Positions 1 to 8,024 of a stretch of DNA of 31,279 nt are shown here, one piece after another. Every line of letters begins with the position of its first letter. Within the stretch, counting starts at the first letter, position 1. Source of the stretch: Chloroflexi bacterium UBA4736 (lineage in GTDB: Bacteria > Chloroflexota > Dormibacteria > Dormibacterales > Dormibacteraceae). The stretch spans positions 6,685 through 37,963 of the forward strand of contig DHIW01000047.1 in the NCBI GenBank assembly GCA_002404015.1, given 5' to 3'. A model generated the notes under the pieces. That model was not told where the DNA came from, did no database searches, and saw only the letters and a program-made list of their open reading frames with translations. A program made the translations under genes and the position numbers.

Positions 1-138
1 GCCGCAGTCGATGCACTCGTCCGGATCAATGAAGTACATCTCCGCCGCATCGTCGGTGTGGATGCAATCCACGGGGCAGACCTCGACGCAGGAGGCGTCC
101 TTGACCGTGATGCAGGGCTGGGTGATCACATACGCCAT
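1..138 (-). CDS. Ferredoxin, 3Fe-4S/4Fe-4S type (N-terminal part, cut by window edge)
   Basis: Small iron-sulfur electron carrier of the cytoplasm. The 46 visible codons begin MAYVITQPCI and contain the cluster-binding cysteine pattern of seven-iron ferredoxins: an early Cys in QPCI, then CVEVCPVDCI, then DECIDCG running off the window edge. This matches the FdxA-type N-terminus found widely in Actinomycetota. The ATG at 138 is the natural start because the family begins with the same MxYVIxxPC pattern. It lies 16 nt behind the stop of the response regulator on the same strand, so the two may be cotranscribed. The second half, which would show any C-terminal extension, is outside the window. 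Confidence 0.9.
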   Translation of the reverse strand, partial: MAYVITQPCITVKDASCVEVCPVDCIHTDDAAEMYFIDPDECIDCG

Positions 139-154
139 GGTCGAGCCAAACCTA

Positions 155-910
155 TCACGCGAGCTCTTGGACCCGCCGGTCCGCCCTCCGCTCCAGCCGG
201 TACCCGTAACCGGGCACGGCGATGAGCTGGCTGCCCCGGTCGGGACCCTCGCCCAGCTTCGAGCGCAGGCGCCGGACCAGGAGGTCCACGCGCTCCGTCG
301 AGATGTCAGCCTCGTACCCGTAGACCTCGTTCAGGATCTGCTCGCGAGACACCGCGATGCCGGCGTTCCGGCAGAAGTACTCCAGCAGCTTGAACTCGAG
401 GGGGCCCAGCGCGACCTCCAGGCCGTCCACGCGAACGACCCGGGCCGCGGGGTCGAGCTCGATCGCGGCGAAGACGAAGGAGCGGCCCGCCGCGGTGGTC
501 GCCGCAGCCTCCGGCTCCCCGGCCGGCGCCAGGTCCGCGGCCTTGCGGAGGTGGGCCTCGAGCCGCGACACCAGCTCGGTCCGGCGGAACGGCTTCACGA
601 TGAAGTCGTCGGCGCCGGCGTCGAGTCCGCGGCTGATGCTGGCCTCGTCGTCCCGGCCGCTTATGAAGATCAGCGGGAGCACGCGATCCTCGGACCGCAG
701 CTGGCGGCAGACGTCGATTCCGGGGCGATCGGGAAGGACCCAGTCCATGAGGACGGCGACGGGCCGGCCCTCCGCGAACGCTTCCAGACCTCGGTGGGCC
801 GTACTGCAGACGACCGGGTCGAAGCCCTCCTCCTCCACGATCGTGCTGAGGAGCTCGGCGGTGTCGGCGGAGTCCTCGATGATCAGCAAACGGCCGCGGG
901 CTCCTAGCAT
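155..910 (-). CDS. OmpR/PhoB-family response regulator
   Basis: Two-component response regulator that binds DNA when phosphorylated. With the start at 910 the receiver domain opens at once with RGRLLIIEDS; the phospho-acceptor is Asp56 (VLMDWVLP) and the conserved Lys is Lys106 (FIVKPF). A winged-helix effector domain fills the C-terminal half, with the LGPLEFKLLEYF, VDLLVRRLRSKL and PGYGYRL blocks typical of the family. The reading frame is open further upstream to an ATG at 982, but that would add 24 residues with no family counterpart. A TACGAT hexamer 8 nt before the ATG at 910 would fit a leaderless transcript, although no -35 box is visible. No histidine kinase lies next to it, so its partner is unknown; the only neighbour on this strand is the ferredoxin. 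Confidence 0.93.
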   Translation of the reverse strand: MLGARGRLLIIEDSADTAELLSTIVEEEGFDPVVCSTAHRGLEAFAEGRPVAVLMDWVLPDRPGIDVCRQLRSEDRVLPLIFISGRDDEASISRGLDAGADDFIVKPFRRTELVSRLEAHLRKAADLAPAGEPEAAATTAAGRSFVFAAIELDPAARVVRVDGLEVALGPLEFKLLEYFCRNAGIAVSREQILNEVYGYEADISTERVDLLVRRLRSKLGEGPDRGSQLIAVPGYGYRLERRADRRVQELA

Positions 911-1011
911 TGGTGCAGATCGTAGGCCACTAAACGTAAGCCTGCATGCGTTAACGACTCTTAACCACCCGGGTCGCGCCATGTCCCTGCCGGGATGGCA
1001 GAACTACTGAC

Positions 1012-1689
1012 ATGCTTTCAACGCTAAAGGCGGTCACCGCCCTTGTTATCGCAGCTGCCAGCGCAACCGTATCGGTCGGTCACTTCGCGCCTCCCACCCA
1101 CTACAAGAAGCCGGCCGCCATCTTCCACGCGGCCACCGGCCCGATCGAGCCCGATCTGACGGTCGCGCAGCTGGTCGCGCTGGCTCCGACCCCCGAGCCG
1201 CCTCCCCCCGCGCCGGCTGAAGCCGCCCCTGCGGACGCGGCCCCGGCCGACGCGGCTCCGGCCGCCGCAGCGCCCGCTCCCCGGCCCGCGCCCGCTCCGC
1301 GGCCCCCCGCTCCCCAGCCGCCACCCGTCGTGGTCGGCTCGGGCCAGCAGGCGTACATCAACGGCGACCGGGCCTCGGCAGGCCTGGGTGCGCTGAGCTG
1401 GAGCCCCTGCCTGGCCGGCGTCGCCTACCAGAACGCGGCTCGCATGGCTGCCGCGGGTGGCATCTCCCACGCCGGCGGTGTGAGCTCAGACCTGGCCTGC
1501 GGGCTCGGCGGGCAGGCCGGCGAGAACGTCGGCTACTGGTCGGGCGGCATCAACGACCCCCAGCTGAACGCCATGTTCATGGGCAGTGCCGGGCACCGGG
1601 CCAACATCATGGGCCCCTACCGCTACGTGGGCACGGCCTGGGTGGTTGGAGCCAACAGGGCCGGGTACATCGCGGTGGAGTTCTCCTAA
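1012..1689 (+). CDS. Secreted CAP/SCP-domain protein (YkwD-like)
   Basis: Exported protein of the CAP (SCP/PR1) superfamily; bacterial members are secreted or wall-associated and of mostly unknown function. A hydrophobic signal segment lies at residues 6-22. Residues about 58-108 form a Pro/Ala-rich linker, likely an extended spacer through the cell envelope. The CAP domain covers about 110-225 and holds the cavity residues His153 (ISHAG), Glu171 (GENVGYW) and His195 (SAGHRANIM). Cys133 and Cys163 could form a disulfide, in keeping with export. The ATG at 1012 gives a sensible signal peptide. A strong hairpin terminator follows 20 nt behind the stop, so this is probably a single-gene unit. 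Confidence 0.88.
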   Translation: MLSTLKAVTALVIAAASATVSVGHFAPPTHYKKPAAIFHAATGPIEPDLTVAQLVALAPTPEPPPPAPAEAAPADAAPADAAPAAAAPAPRPAPAPRPPAPQPPPVVVGSGQQAYINGDRASAGLGALSWSPCLAGVAYQNAARMAAAGGISHAGGVSSDLACGLGGQAGENVGYWSGGINDPQLNAMFMGSAGHRANIMGPYRYVGTAWVVGANRAGYIAVEFS

Positions 1690-1709
1690 AACCAGCCCTG
1701 GAGACCGCG

Positions 1710-1747
1710 GAGGGCGCCGGCCGTTTGGGGCCGGCGCCCTCTCTTTT
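1710..1747 (+). terminator. Intrinsic terminator after the CAP-domain gene
   Basis: A perfect 13-bp GC-rich stem (1710-1722 with 1729-1741) closes a 6-nt loop and is followed by TCTTTT. This is the clearest intrinsic terminator in the window and separates the CAP gene from the membrane-protein gene behind it. Confidence 0.88.
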
Positions 1748-1788
1748 GCGGCAGCCGATGCGCTGACGTCGCTAACCTTAATAGTGAT

Positions 1789-2178
1789 ATGGGCGCTGTT
1801 GCTAAGCCACTTACCGCCACGCCCTCAGCGCGACGCGTCGGGTTCTGGATCGGCCTGCTCGCGCTGGCCCAGGTGGCTGACCTGCTGACCACCCAGATCG
1901 ACATGCAGCGGGGCGGCATGGAGGCCAACGCGGTGGCGGCGGCCCTGATCCAGACCGGCGGCATCGGCCTGCTCTGGTTCGTCAAGCTGGCGCTGGTCGG
2001 AGCCATGGCGGGCGCCGCCGTGCTCGCCCGCGGCTACTGGCTCCGCTCCGCGGACGGCCGGGCCCGCATGGCCCAGGCCGTGATCTGGCGCTGCACCCAG
2101 TGCAGCGTCCTGCTGCTCGTGCTGACGGCGGCCAACAACGTGCAGGTCCTCAGCCAGCTGACCATCTCGAATCGGTAG
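1789..2178 (+). CDS. Small membrane protein, DUF5658-like
   Basis: Integral membrane protein of 129 residues with about three hydrophobic segments (roughly 18-36, 52-80 and 97-118). The first contains [14 protein letters not shown] followed by [10 protein letters not shown]; the D-x-x-TT block with a downstream EAN motif is what DUF5658 proteins show, but the assignment comes from memory of the pattern and is only moderate. No function is known for that family. The ATG at 1789 comes after AT-rich TTAATAGTGAT without a Shine-Dalgarno sequence, so it may be leaderless. The FKBP gene begins 10 nt after the stop and is probably cotranscribed. Confidence 0.72.
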   Translation: MGAVAKPLTATPSARRVGFWIGLLALAQVADLLTTQIDMQRGGMEANAVAAALIQTGGIGLLWFVKLALVGAMAGAAVLARGYWLRSADGRARMAQAVIWRCTQCSVLLLVLTAANNVQVLSQLTISNR

Positions 2179-2188
2179 GCTTTCGCGA

Positions 2189-2554
2189 GTGACCGACGAC
2201 TTCAACACCACCGGCGAAACGCAGACCACGGCCTCCGGCCTCCAGTTCATCGACCTGGCGACCGGCTCCGGAGATGTCGCCACGGCGGGCCAGACCGTCA
2301 GCGTCCACTACACCGGCTGGCTCACGAACGGCAGCAAGTTCGACAGCTCCCGCGACCGCGGCCAACCCTTCAGCTTCGGGCTCGGCAGGGGCCAGGTCAT
2401 CCGGGGCTGGGACGAAGGCGTGGCCGGGATGCGAGTCGGCGGCCGCCGCAAGCTGGTGATCCCGAGCCAGCTGGGCTACGGCGAACGCGGCGTGGGCCCG
2501 ATCCCACCAGGCGCGACGCTCGTATTCTCGGTCGAGCTATTGGGGACCGAGTAA
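2189..2554 (+). CDS. FKBP-type peptidyl-prolyl cis-trans isomerase
   Basis: Protein-folding enzyme that isomerises Xaa-Pro peptide bonds; with no signal peptide it should be cytoplasmic. The single FKBP domain fills the 121 residues and shows the family blocks in order: [71 protein letters not shown]. The start is GTG at 2189, which gives the usual short N-terminal strand before the domain. Its last 79 nt overlap the 3' end of the convergent MFS gene, and the strongly conserved C-terminal strand lies within that overlap. Confidence 0.95.
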   Translation: MTDDFNTTGETQTTASGLQFIDLATGSGDVATAGQTVSVHYTGWLTNGSKFDSSRDRGQPFSFGLGRGQVIRGWDEGVAGMRVGGRRKLVIPSQLGYGERGVGPIPPGATLVFSVELLGTE

Positions 2555-3786
2555 CCCGACTCGCGCCGCCGAAGGGCCGGGATCGCGAGGGCGATCAGGG
2601 CCGCGCCCAGCACGCAGACGACCCCGCCCGAAACCACGCTGAACGTGGTTGAGGTGAGCTGCGCGACCGCGCCCGCCTCCAGGTCGCCGAGCCGGGGACC
2701 GGTTGTGACGACCATGCTGTTGAAGGCGCTCATGCGGCCGCGCAGCGAGTCGGGTGCCTCCGTCTGCAGGATGGTGTGGCGGAAGATCGCGCTGAACATG
2801 TCCGAGGCGCCCGCCAGGGCCAGCATCAGCAGCCCCACCCAGAAGACCGGCGCGCTGAGGCCGAAGATCGTTATCGCGAGGCCCCACCCCGCCACCGCGA
2901 GGATGATCGCCAGGCCCTGGCGGCGGGCGCCCGCAACCCAGCCTGTCAGCAGCGAACCGACCAGGGCGCCGGCTCCCGGCGCCGCGTAGAGCAGCCCGAG
3001 GCCGGCCGGTCCGACCCGGTACACACTGGTCGCCAGGGCCGGGAAGAGCGCCCTCGGCAGGCCGAAGATCATGGCATTGAGGTCGATGGCGAAGATGCCC
3101 ACCAGCACCGGGTTCCGGGCCACGAAGCCGAGTGCCTCGGCCGGCGCCCGCCAGCCCATCACCGGACGGGGGCCGGGCAGCGGAGGCTGGGGCGAAAGCC
3201 CCCAGAGGAGCAGGAACGAGGCCAGGAACAGCGAGACGTCCAGTCCGTAGGCCCACGCCAGCCCGGCTTCGGCGATCACCAATCCCGCCAGCGACGGACC
3301 CGCCACCTGAGCCAGCTGGAACAGGACCTGGACCAGGGAAAGGGCCGCCGGCAGCTGCCGGCCTGGCATCATCCGGGCCACCATCGCGGTGCGCGACGAG
3401 TGCTCAACGGTGCTCAGGCCGGCCACCGCCCCGGCCACCAGGTAGACGAAGAGGAGGGGGGCCCGGAGGCCGATCGCACCGGCCGCGAACAGCAGGGACC
3501 CGGCCGCGATCAATGCCTTCGTCACGATCATGACCCGGCGCCGATCGAAGCGGTCGACCAGGGTTCCCCCATACAGCCCGGCGATGACGAGGGGGACGGC
3601 CTGGAAGAGGCCGAGGACGCCCACCGCGAGCGAGGAGTGGGTCAGCAGGTAGACCTGGTAGGGGACCGCGACCATGACGATCTGGACGCCGACCATGGAG
3701 ACCAGCTGGCCGAACCAGAGAAGTCGAAAGTCGCGGCTCTCACGCAGCGGCCCCACGTCCACCAGAAGGCCGCGGAGGGACGCCAC
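2476..3786 (-). CDS. MFS transporter, EntS/MFS_3-like exporter
   Basis: Twelve-segment major facilitator superfamily protein of the inner membrane, probably a proton-driven exporter. The N-terminal sequence [17 protein letters not shown] and the motif-A loop [17 protein letters not shown] resemble the enterobactin exporter EntS branch (MFS_3). The substrate cannot be told; there is no siderophore gene nearby. The start is GTG at 3786. The last transmembrane segment ends in [14 protein letters not shown]; after that about 20 residues of Ser/Pro-rich tail are encoded entirely in antisense to the FKBP gene, with the TAG stop inside FKBP. The tail may have arisen by loss of an original stop. Confidence 0.9.
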   Translation of the reverse strand: MASLRGLLVDVGPLRESRDFRLLWFGQLVSMVGVQIVMVAVPYQVYLLTHSSLAVGVLGLFQAVPLVIAGLYGGTLVDRFDRRRVMIVTKALIAAGSLLFAAGAIGLRAPLLFVYLVAGAVAGLSTVEHSSRTAMVARMMPGRQLPAALSLVQVLFQLAQVAGPSLAGLVIAEAGLAWAYGLDVSLFLASFLLLWGLSPQPPLPGPRPVMGWRAPAEALGFVARNPVLVGIFAIDLNAMIFGLPRALFPALATSVYRVGPAGLGLLYAAPGAGALVGSLLTGWVAGARRQGLAIILAVAGWGLAITIFGLSAPVFWVGLLMLALAGASDMFSAIFRHTILQTEAPDSLRGRMSAFNSMVVTTGPRLGDLEAGAVAQLTSTTFSVVSGGVVCVLGAALIALAIPALRRRESGYSVPNSSTENTSVAPGGIGPTPRSP

Positions 3787-3817
3787 GCGGGCGATTCTGG
3801 CAGAATCCCAAATCCGC

Positions 3818-3845
3818 TTGACCGGGTGTCAGTTTTCCGTATCGT
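3818..3845 (+). promoter_or_regulatory. Candidate sigma-70-type promoter of the pseudokinase gene
   Basis: TTGACC at 3818-3823, a 16-nt spacer and TATCGT at 3840-3845 lie about 57 nt before the ATG at 3903, in the gap between this gene and the divergent MFS gene. Five of six bases match the -35 consensus and four of six the -10 consensus. Confidence 0.5.
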
Positions 3846-3902
3846 TGGGGTATCAAAAGACGGGTACCGCGAATCCAGGTCGCCAGCCCCTGGATCGACG
3901 AG

Positions 3903-5252
3903 ATGCCGGAGCTGGTCGAGCCTCTCGACAAAGGTCGTGACGACATCTGGCGAGCCCGCCTCGCGAACGGCCACGAGGTGCTGGCCGAGCGCGCGCCCGG
4001 CGACGTACCGGAGGAGGCCCGGCGGCTGGCGGACCTCTCCTCCCCACACCTGGTACGGCTGCTCGGAGCGGCCAGCCGCGACGGCCAGAGCTGGCTGATC
4101 TGGGAGCCCGACGGCGGACTCCCGCTCTCGCTGCTCCTGAACACCTATTCCCTCACGCCCGGCCAGGCCGTCGCCGCGATCAGCGGCGTGCTCGCCGGCC
4201 TCGCCGCGCTGCAGGCCGCCGGCCGCGGCCACGGCGCCATCGCGTCGGGCAATGTGCTGGTGGGCCGCGGCGGTTCGGTCCGCCTGGTCGGTTTCGCCGG
4301 CCCGCGAAGCTCTCCCGCGGAGGACCTCCAAGCGGCCGGCGCCCTCGCCTGCTCCCTGCTGGGGATCCCCATCGTGAGCGGTCAGAAGCTGCACCGGGCC
4401 GAGAGCTGGACGCCGGCACTGGCGGTGCAGTCGCGGGCGCTGGCCGGCGGCCGCATGGGCGCGGACGCGGCTCTGGCGCTGGGCCTGATGCAGGACTCGG
4501 CCGGCCGCCTGGCGGCGCCCGAGAACCTCGAGCACAGCCGGCACCAGCTGGCCGCGATGGCCGCTCAGCCCGGCGGGCCCGGGGCGGACGCCGCCCGGAA
4601 AGTAGTGCCGCTGCCGGCCCGTCTGCGCCCCTCCAACCCGCCTGCTCCCCGGCCGGCCGTTATCGTCCCCGCCCGGCCGATGCAGCACAGCGCCTGGGCC
4701 CTGAGTCAGCACCGGGCGCCTGACGAGCGCCGTTGGGGACCGGCCGCCGCGGTGCTGGCGGCCGGCCTCGGCCTGGTCGTGCTGACCCTCGTCTGGCTGG
4801 CGGGATTCTCGCACCGCTCCCCGCTCGCCGCGTTGCCGGCTACCCACACCCAGGCAACCGCCGCGCCGGCTCCAGCGCCCACCAGGAACCCCGCCACCCC
4901 CGCGCCGACCGCGGCCGGGATTCCGGCCAGCGCGGGCGACGTCCAGGCGGTGAAGATGACCCCAGAGGGCCAATGCGCGCCGGGCGCCGCCTGCAGCATC
5001 CGCGTGGACCTCACCTTGAACCGGCTGCCGGCCTCCGAGGCGGTGAGCTACGTGTTCGACATCAAGGATCGCTGCACCGGCGCGACCAGCGAGGTGGGTG
5101 GTTCCTCGATCCCGGCCCAGCAGGGCTGGACCTCGGCCTGGGGCGTCAGCCAGGTGACGCTGCCGGCTGCGCGCGCGCTCGACGTGGTCGCGGTCACCAC
5201 GGCGCCGGCCAGGGCGGCCTCGCCTCCCCTGACAGTCGGCGCCGGCTGCTAG
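3903..5252 (+). CDS. Membrane-anchored pseudokinase-like protein with extracytoplasmic domain
   Basis: The N-terminal ~220 residues follow the layout of a Ser/Thr protein kinase (PknB-like): SSPHLVRLLGAASRDGQSWL matches the N-lobe region after helix C, and HGAIASGNVLV (110-120) followed by VRLVGFAG (126-133) matches the catalytic loop and the DFG region. The catalytic residues are gone: the HRD Asp is replaced (HGA), and the Mg-binding DFG Asp is replaced in GFAG, although the loop Asn117 is kept. No glycine-rich loop is evident. A basic/Pro-rich stretch (about 230-275) leads to one membrane span (279-302), a Pro/Ala/Thr linker (about 305-345) and an extracytoplasmic domain with four Cys (358, 364, 391, 449). 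This domain order copies PASTA-type receptor kinases, but with a dead kinase and another sensor domain. A scaffold or sensing role is inference. Its TAG stop overlaps the convergent DUF1330 stop in the shared CTAG. Confidence 0.75.
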   Translation: MPELVEPLDKGRDDIWRARLANGHEVLAERAPGDVPEEARRLADLSSPHLVRLLGAASRDGQSWLIWEPDGGLPLSLLLNTYSLTPGQAVAAISGVLAGLAALQAAGRGHGAIASGNVLVGRGGSVRLVGFAGPRSSPAEDLQAAGALACSLLGIPIVSGQKLHRAESWTPALAVQSRALAGGRMGADAALALGLMQDSAGRLAAPENLEHSRHQLAAMAAQPGGPGADAARKVVPLPARLRPSNPPAPRPAVIVPARPMQHSAWALSQHRAPDERRWGPAAAVLAAGLGLVVLTLVWLAGFSHRSPLAALPATHTQATAAPAPAPTRNPATPAPTAAGIPASAGDVQAVKMTPEGQCAPGAACSIRVDLTLNRLPASEAVSYVFDIKDRCTGATSEVGGSSIPAQQGWTSAWGVSQVTLPAARALDVVAVTTAPARAASPPLTVGAGC

Positions 5253-5539
5253 CCGGCTCCTTCGACGAACACCAGGTCGCTGTCGGCCGATCGCTGGCGG
5301 CGTCCCAGGATCGCCTGGTACTCGTCGGACTCGTAGAAGGCGCGCGCCGCGTCCATCGAGTCGAACTCCAGCACAACCAGCCGGGACGGCGACCAGTCGC
5401 CCTCTTTTCGCGTGACCTGGCCGCCGCGGACGAGGTAGCGGCCGCCATGACGCTCCACGACGGCAGTCGCCAGGGCGCCGTAGGCGGCGAACTCGGCGGG
5501 GTCCTTCACCCGGATGTCGGCGATCAGGTAGGCAGCCAT
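5249..5539 (-). CDS. DUF1330 family protein
   Basis: Cytoplasmic protein of 96 residues with the dimeric alpha/beta-barrel fold expected of DUF1330. Diagnostic blocks are YLIADIRVKDPAEFAAY at the start, the central GGRYLVRGG, and LVVLEFDSMDAARAFY with SDEYQAIL near the end. The family has no established reaction. The ATG at 5539 gives the usual family N-terminus. It is the last gene of a minus-strand run (HTH protein, amidase, truncated haemoglobin, DUF1330) and starts 23 nt behind the haemoglobin stop, so coexpression is likely. Confidence 0.9.
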   Translation of the reverse strand: MAAYLIADIRVKDPAEFAAYGALATAVVERHGGRYLVRGGQVTRKEGDWSPSRLVVLEFDSMDAARAFYESDEYQAILGRRQRSADSDLVFVEGAG

Positions 5540-5562
5540 CGGACGATGGTAGGCGAGCGGCG

Positions 5563-5931
5563 TCAGAGAGTGTTGATCATCGAGGTCGAGGCCGCGTCGA
5601 AGTAGCGAAGCAGCGCTTCTCTGACCTCCGGCTGGAAGTCCAGCGAATCGACCGCCTCCGTCATGTGCCCGAACCAGGCGTCGCGCTCTTCCTGGCCGAT
5701 CCTGAAGGGCGCGTGGCGGAGGCGGAGGCGGGGATGGCCGCGCTGCTCGCTGTACGTGCCCGGGCCGCCCCAGTACTGCATCAGAAAGAGGCCCAGGCGC
5801 TCCGAGGCGCCGCTCAAGTCGGCCTCCGGGTAGAGGGGCCGCAGCAGGAGATCGCCGGCCACGCTGGCGTAAAAGCGGTCTACCAGCGCCCGGAACCCGG
5901 CCTCGCCGCCCATCGCCTCGTAAACCGTCAT
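5563..5931 (-). CDS. glbO: Group II (O-type) truncated haemoglobin
   Basis: Small haem protein that binds O2 and other diatomic ligands in the cytoplasm; O-type members are linked to oxygen handling and peroxide or NO chemistry. The 122 residues show the family signature: [19 protein letters not shown], then [11 protein letters not shown] with the proximal haem ligand His73, and ERDAWFGHM with Trp86, the G8 tryptophan characteristic of this group. Tyr21 is in the expected B10 position. The start ATG lies 6 nt behind the amidase stop, so translation is probably coupled. Of the genes in this operon it is the one with the firmest family assignment. Confidence 0.95.
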   Translation of the reverse strand: MTVYEAMGGEAGFRALVDRFYASVAGDLLLRPLYPEADLSGASERLGLFLMQYWGGPGTYSEQRGHPRLRLRHAPFRIGQEERDAWFGHMTEAVDSLDFQPEVREALLRYFDAASTSMINTL

Positions 5932-5937
5932 AGCCGT

Positions 5938-7473
<1,536 letters not shown>

Positions 7474-7487
7474 AACCAAGCCGCGAG

Positions 7488-7808
7488 TCAGGCCTGTGGG
7501 CGCCGCTCCCCGGCTCGCTTGAGCGCCTGGTCGAGCAGGCCGCGAAGCTCTGCCCGCTCGGCGCCGGCCAGCTCGAGCTGCTTCAGCAGGGAGGCCAGCA
7601 CGCCGGCCAGCCGGTCCCGTTCGGCCCGTACCTCCGCCAGCAGGTCGTCGTCCAGGCGGCGGTCCGGCCGCCGGGCGGCCTCGGGCAGGCTGACCATCGT
7701 CTTCCGCCCGACCTGGCGGCCGGCCAGCTCACCGGACTTCAGCCGGCGCCGGATGGTGTCGACGCTGACTCCGAGCCGCGAGGCGGCCTCGGAGAGCGAG
7801 ACCTCCAA
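7488..7808 (-). CDS. MerR/excisionase-type HTH protein with coiled coil
   Basis: Probable DNA-binding regulator of 106 residues. Residues 3-42 form a winged HTH like those of excisionases and BldC-type proteins: LSEAASRLGVSVDTIRRRLK followed by a beta wing GRQVGRKTMVSL. Residues about 52-100 are charged and Leu-rich in a heptad pattern (LLAEVRAERDRL, LLKQLELAGAERAELRGLL), predicting a coiled coil for dimerisation. The start is taken as TTG at 7808: a stop codon lies two codons upstream in frame, and any later start would cut into the HTH. It heads the amidase/haemoglobin/DUF1330 run and is the obvious candidate for its regulator; that is inference. The gene sits right behind a terminator-like hairpin in its own leader. 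Confidence 0.82.
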   Translation of the reverse strand: MEVSLSEAASRLGVSVDTIRRRLKSGELAGRQVGRKTMVSLPEAARRPDRRLDDDLLAEVRAERDRLAGVLASLLKQLELAGAERAELRGLLDQALKRAGERRPQA

Positions 7809-7813
7809 TGACT

Positions 7814-7855
7814 AAAACGGTCCGGAGACGCCGCCATGCCGGGCGTTCTGGACCG
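7814..7855 (-). terminator. Terminator-like hairpin in the leader of the HTH gene (possible attenuator)
   Basis: On the minus strand CGGTCC (7855-7850) pairs with GGACCG (7823-7818); inside it ACGCC (7846-7842) pairs with GGCGT (7832-7828) around a 9-nt loop, and TTTT (7817-7814) follows. The TTG start lies only five nucleotides further on. It could end transcripts of the ABC exporter upstream, but it also sits inside the transcript expected from the promoter at 7960-7987. Confidence 0.5.
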
Positions 7856-7959
7856 ATACCTCGAGATCGGGTTCCCCACCGTCGGAGCCCCCTGCACAAC
7901 GCGTCACGTCCCCTACCACGTCACCTTGCCGCACCTCCACTGAACCCTGCCAGCGCCAG

Positions 7960-7987
7960 AGACTAGCACGGCCACTGCAAATGTCAA
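7960..7987 (-). promoter_or_regulatory. Promoter of the HTH-amidase-glbO-DUF1330 operon
   Basis: Reading the minus strand: a perfect -35 box TTGACA (7987-7982), a 16-nt spacer and an extended -10 TGCTAGTCT whose hexamer is 7965-7960. Transcription would start near 7953, leaving a leader of about 145 nt before the TTG start. It lies just behind the stop of the ABC exporter gene. Confidence 0.65.
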
Positions 7988-8024
7988 GCACTTGCGTAGC
8001 AAATGCATGGCAACGCGACCGCAA

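Noticed and set aside
2776..4098. Long plus-strand open frame across the MFS gene
   Set aside because: Its translation is charged low-complexity (Gln/Arg/Gly) typical of antisense frames in GC-rich DNA, while the minus strand encodes a clear MFS protein.
7812..8024. Minus-strand 70-codon frame in the leader of the HTH gene
   Set aside because: It begins upstream of the promoter, has no ribosome site and no recognisable domain; the stretch is better read as promoter and leader.
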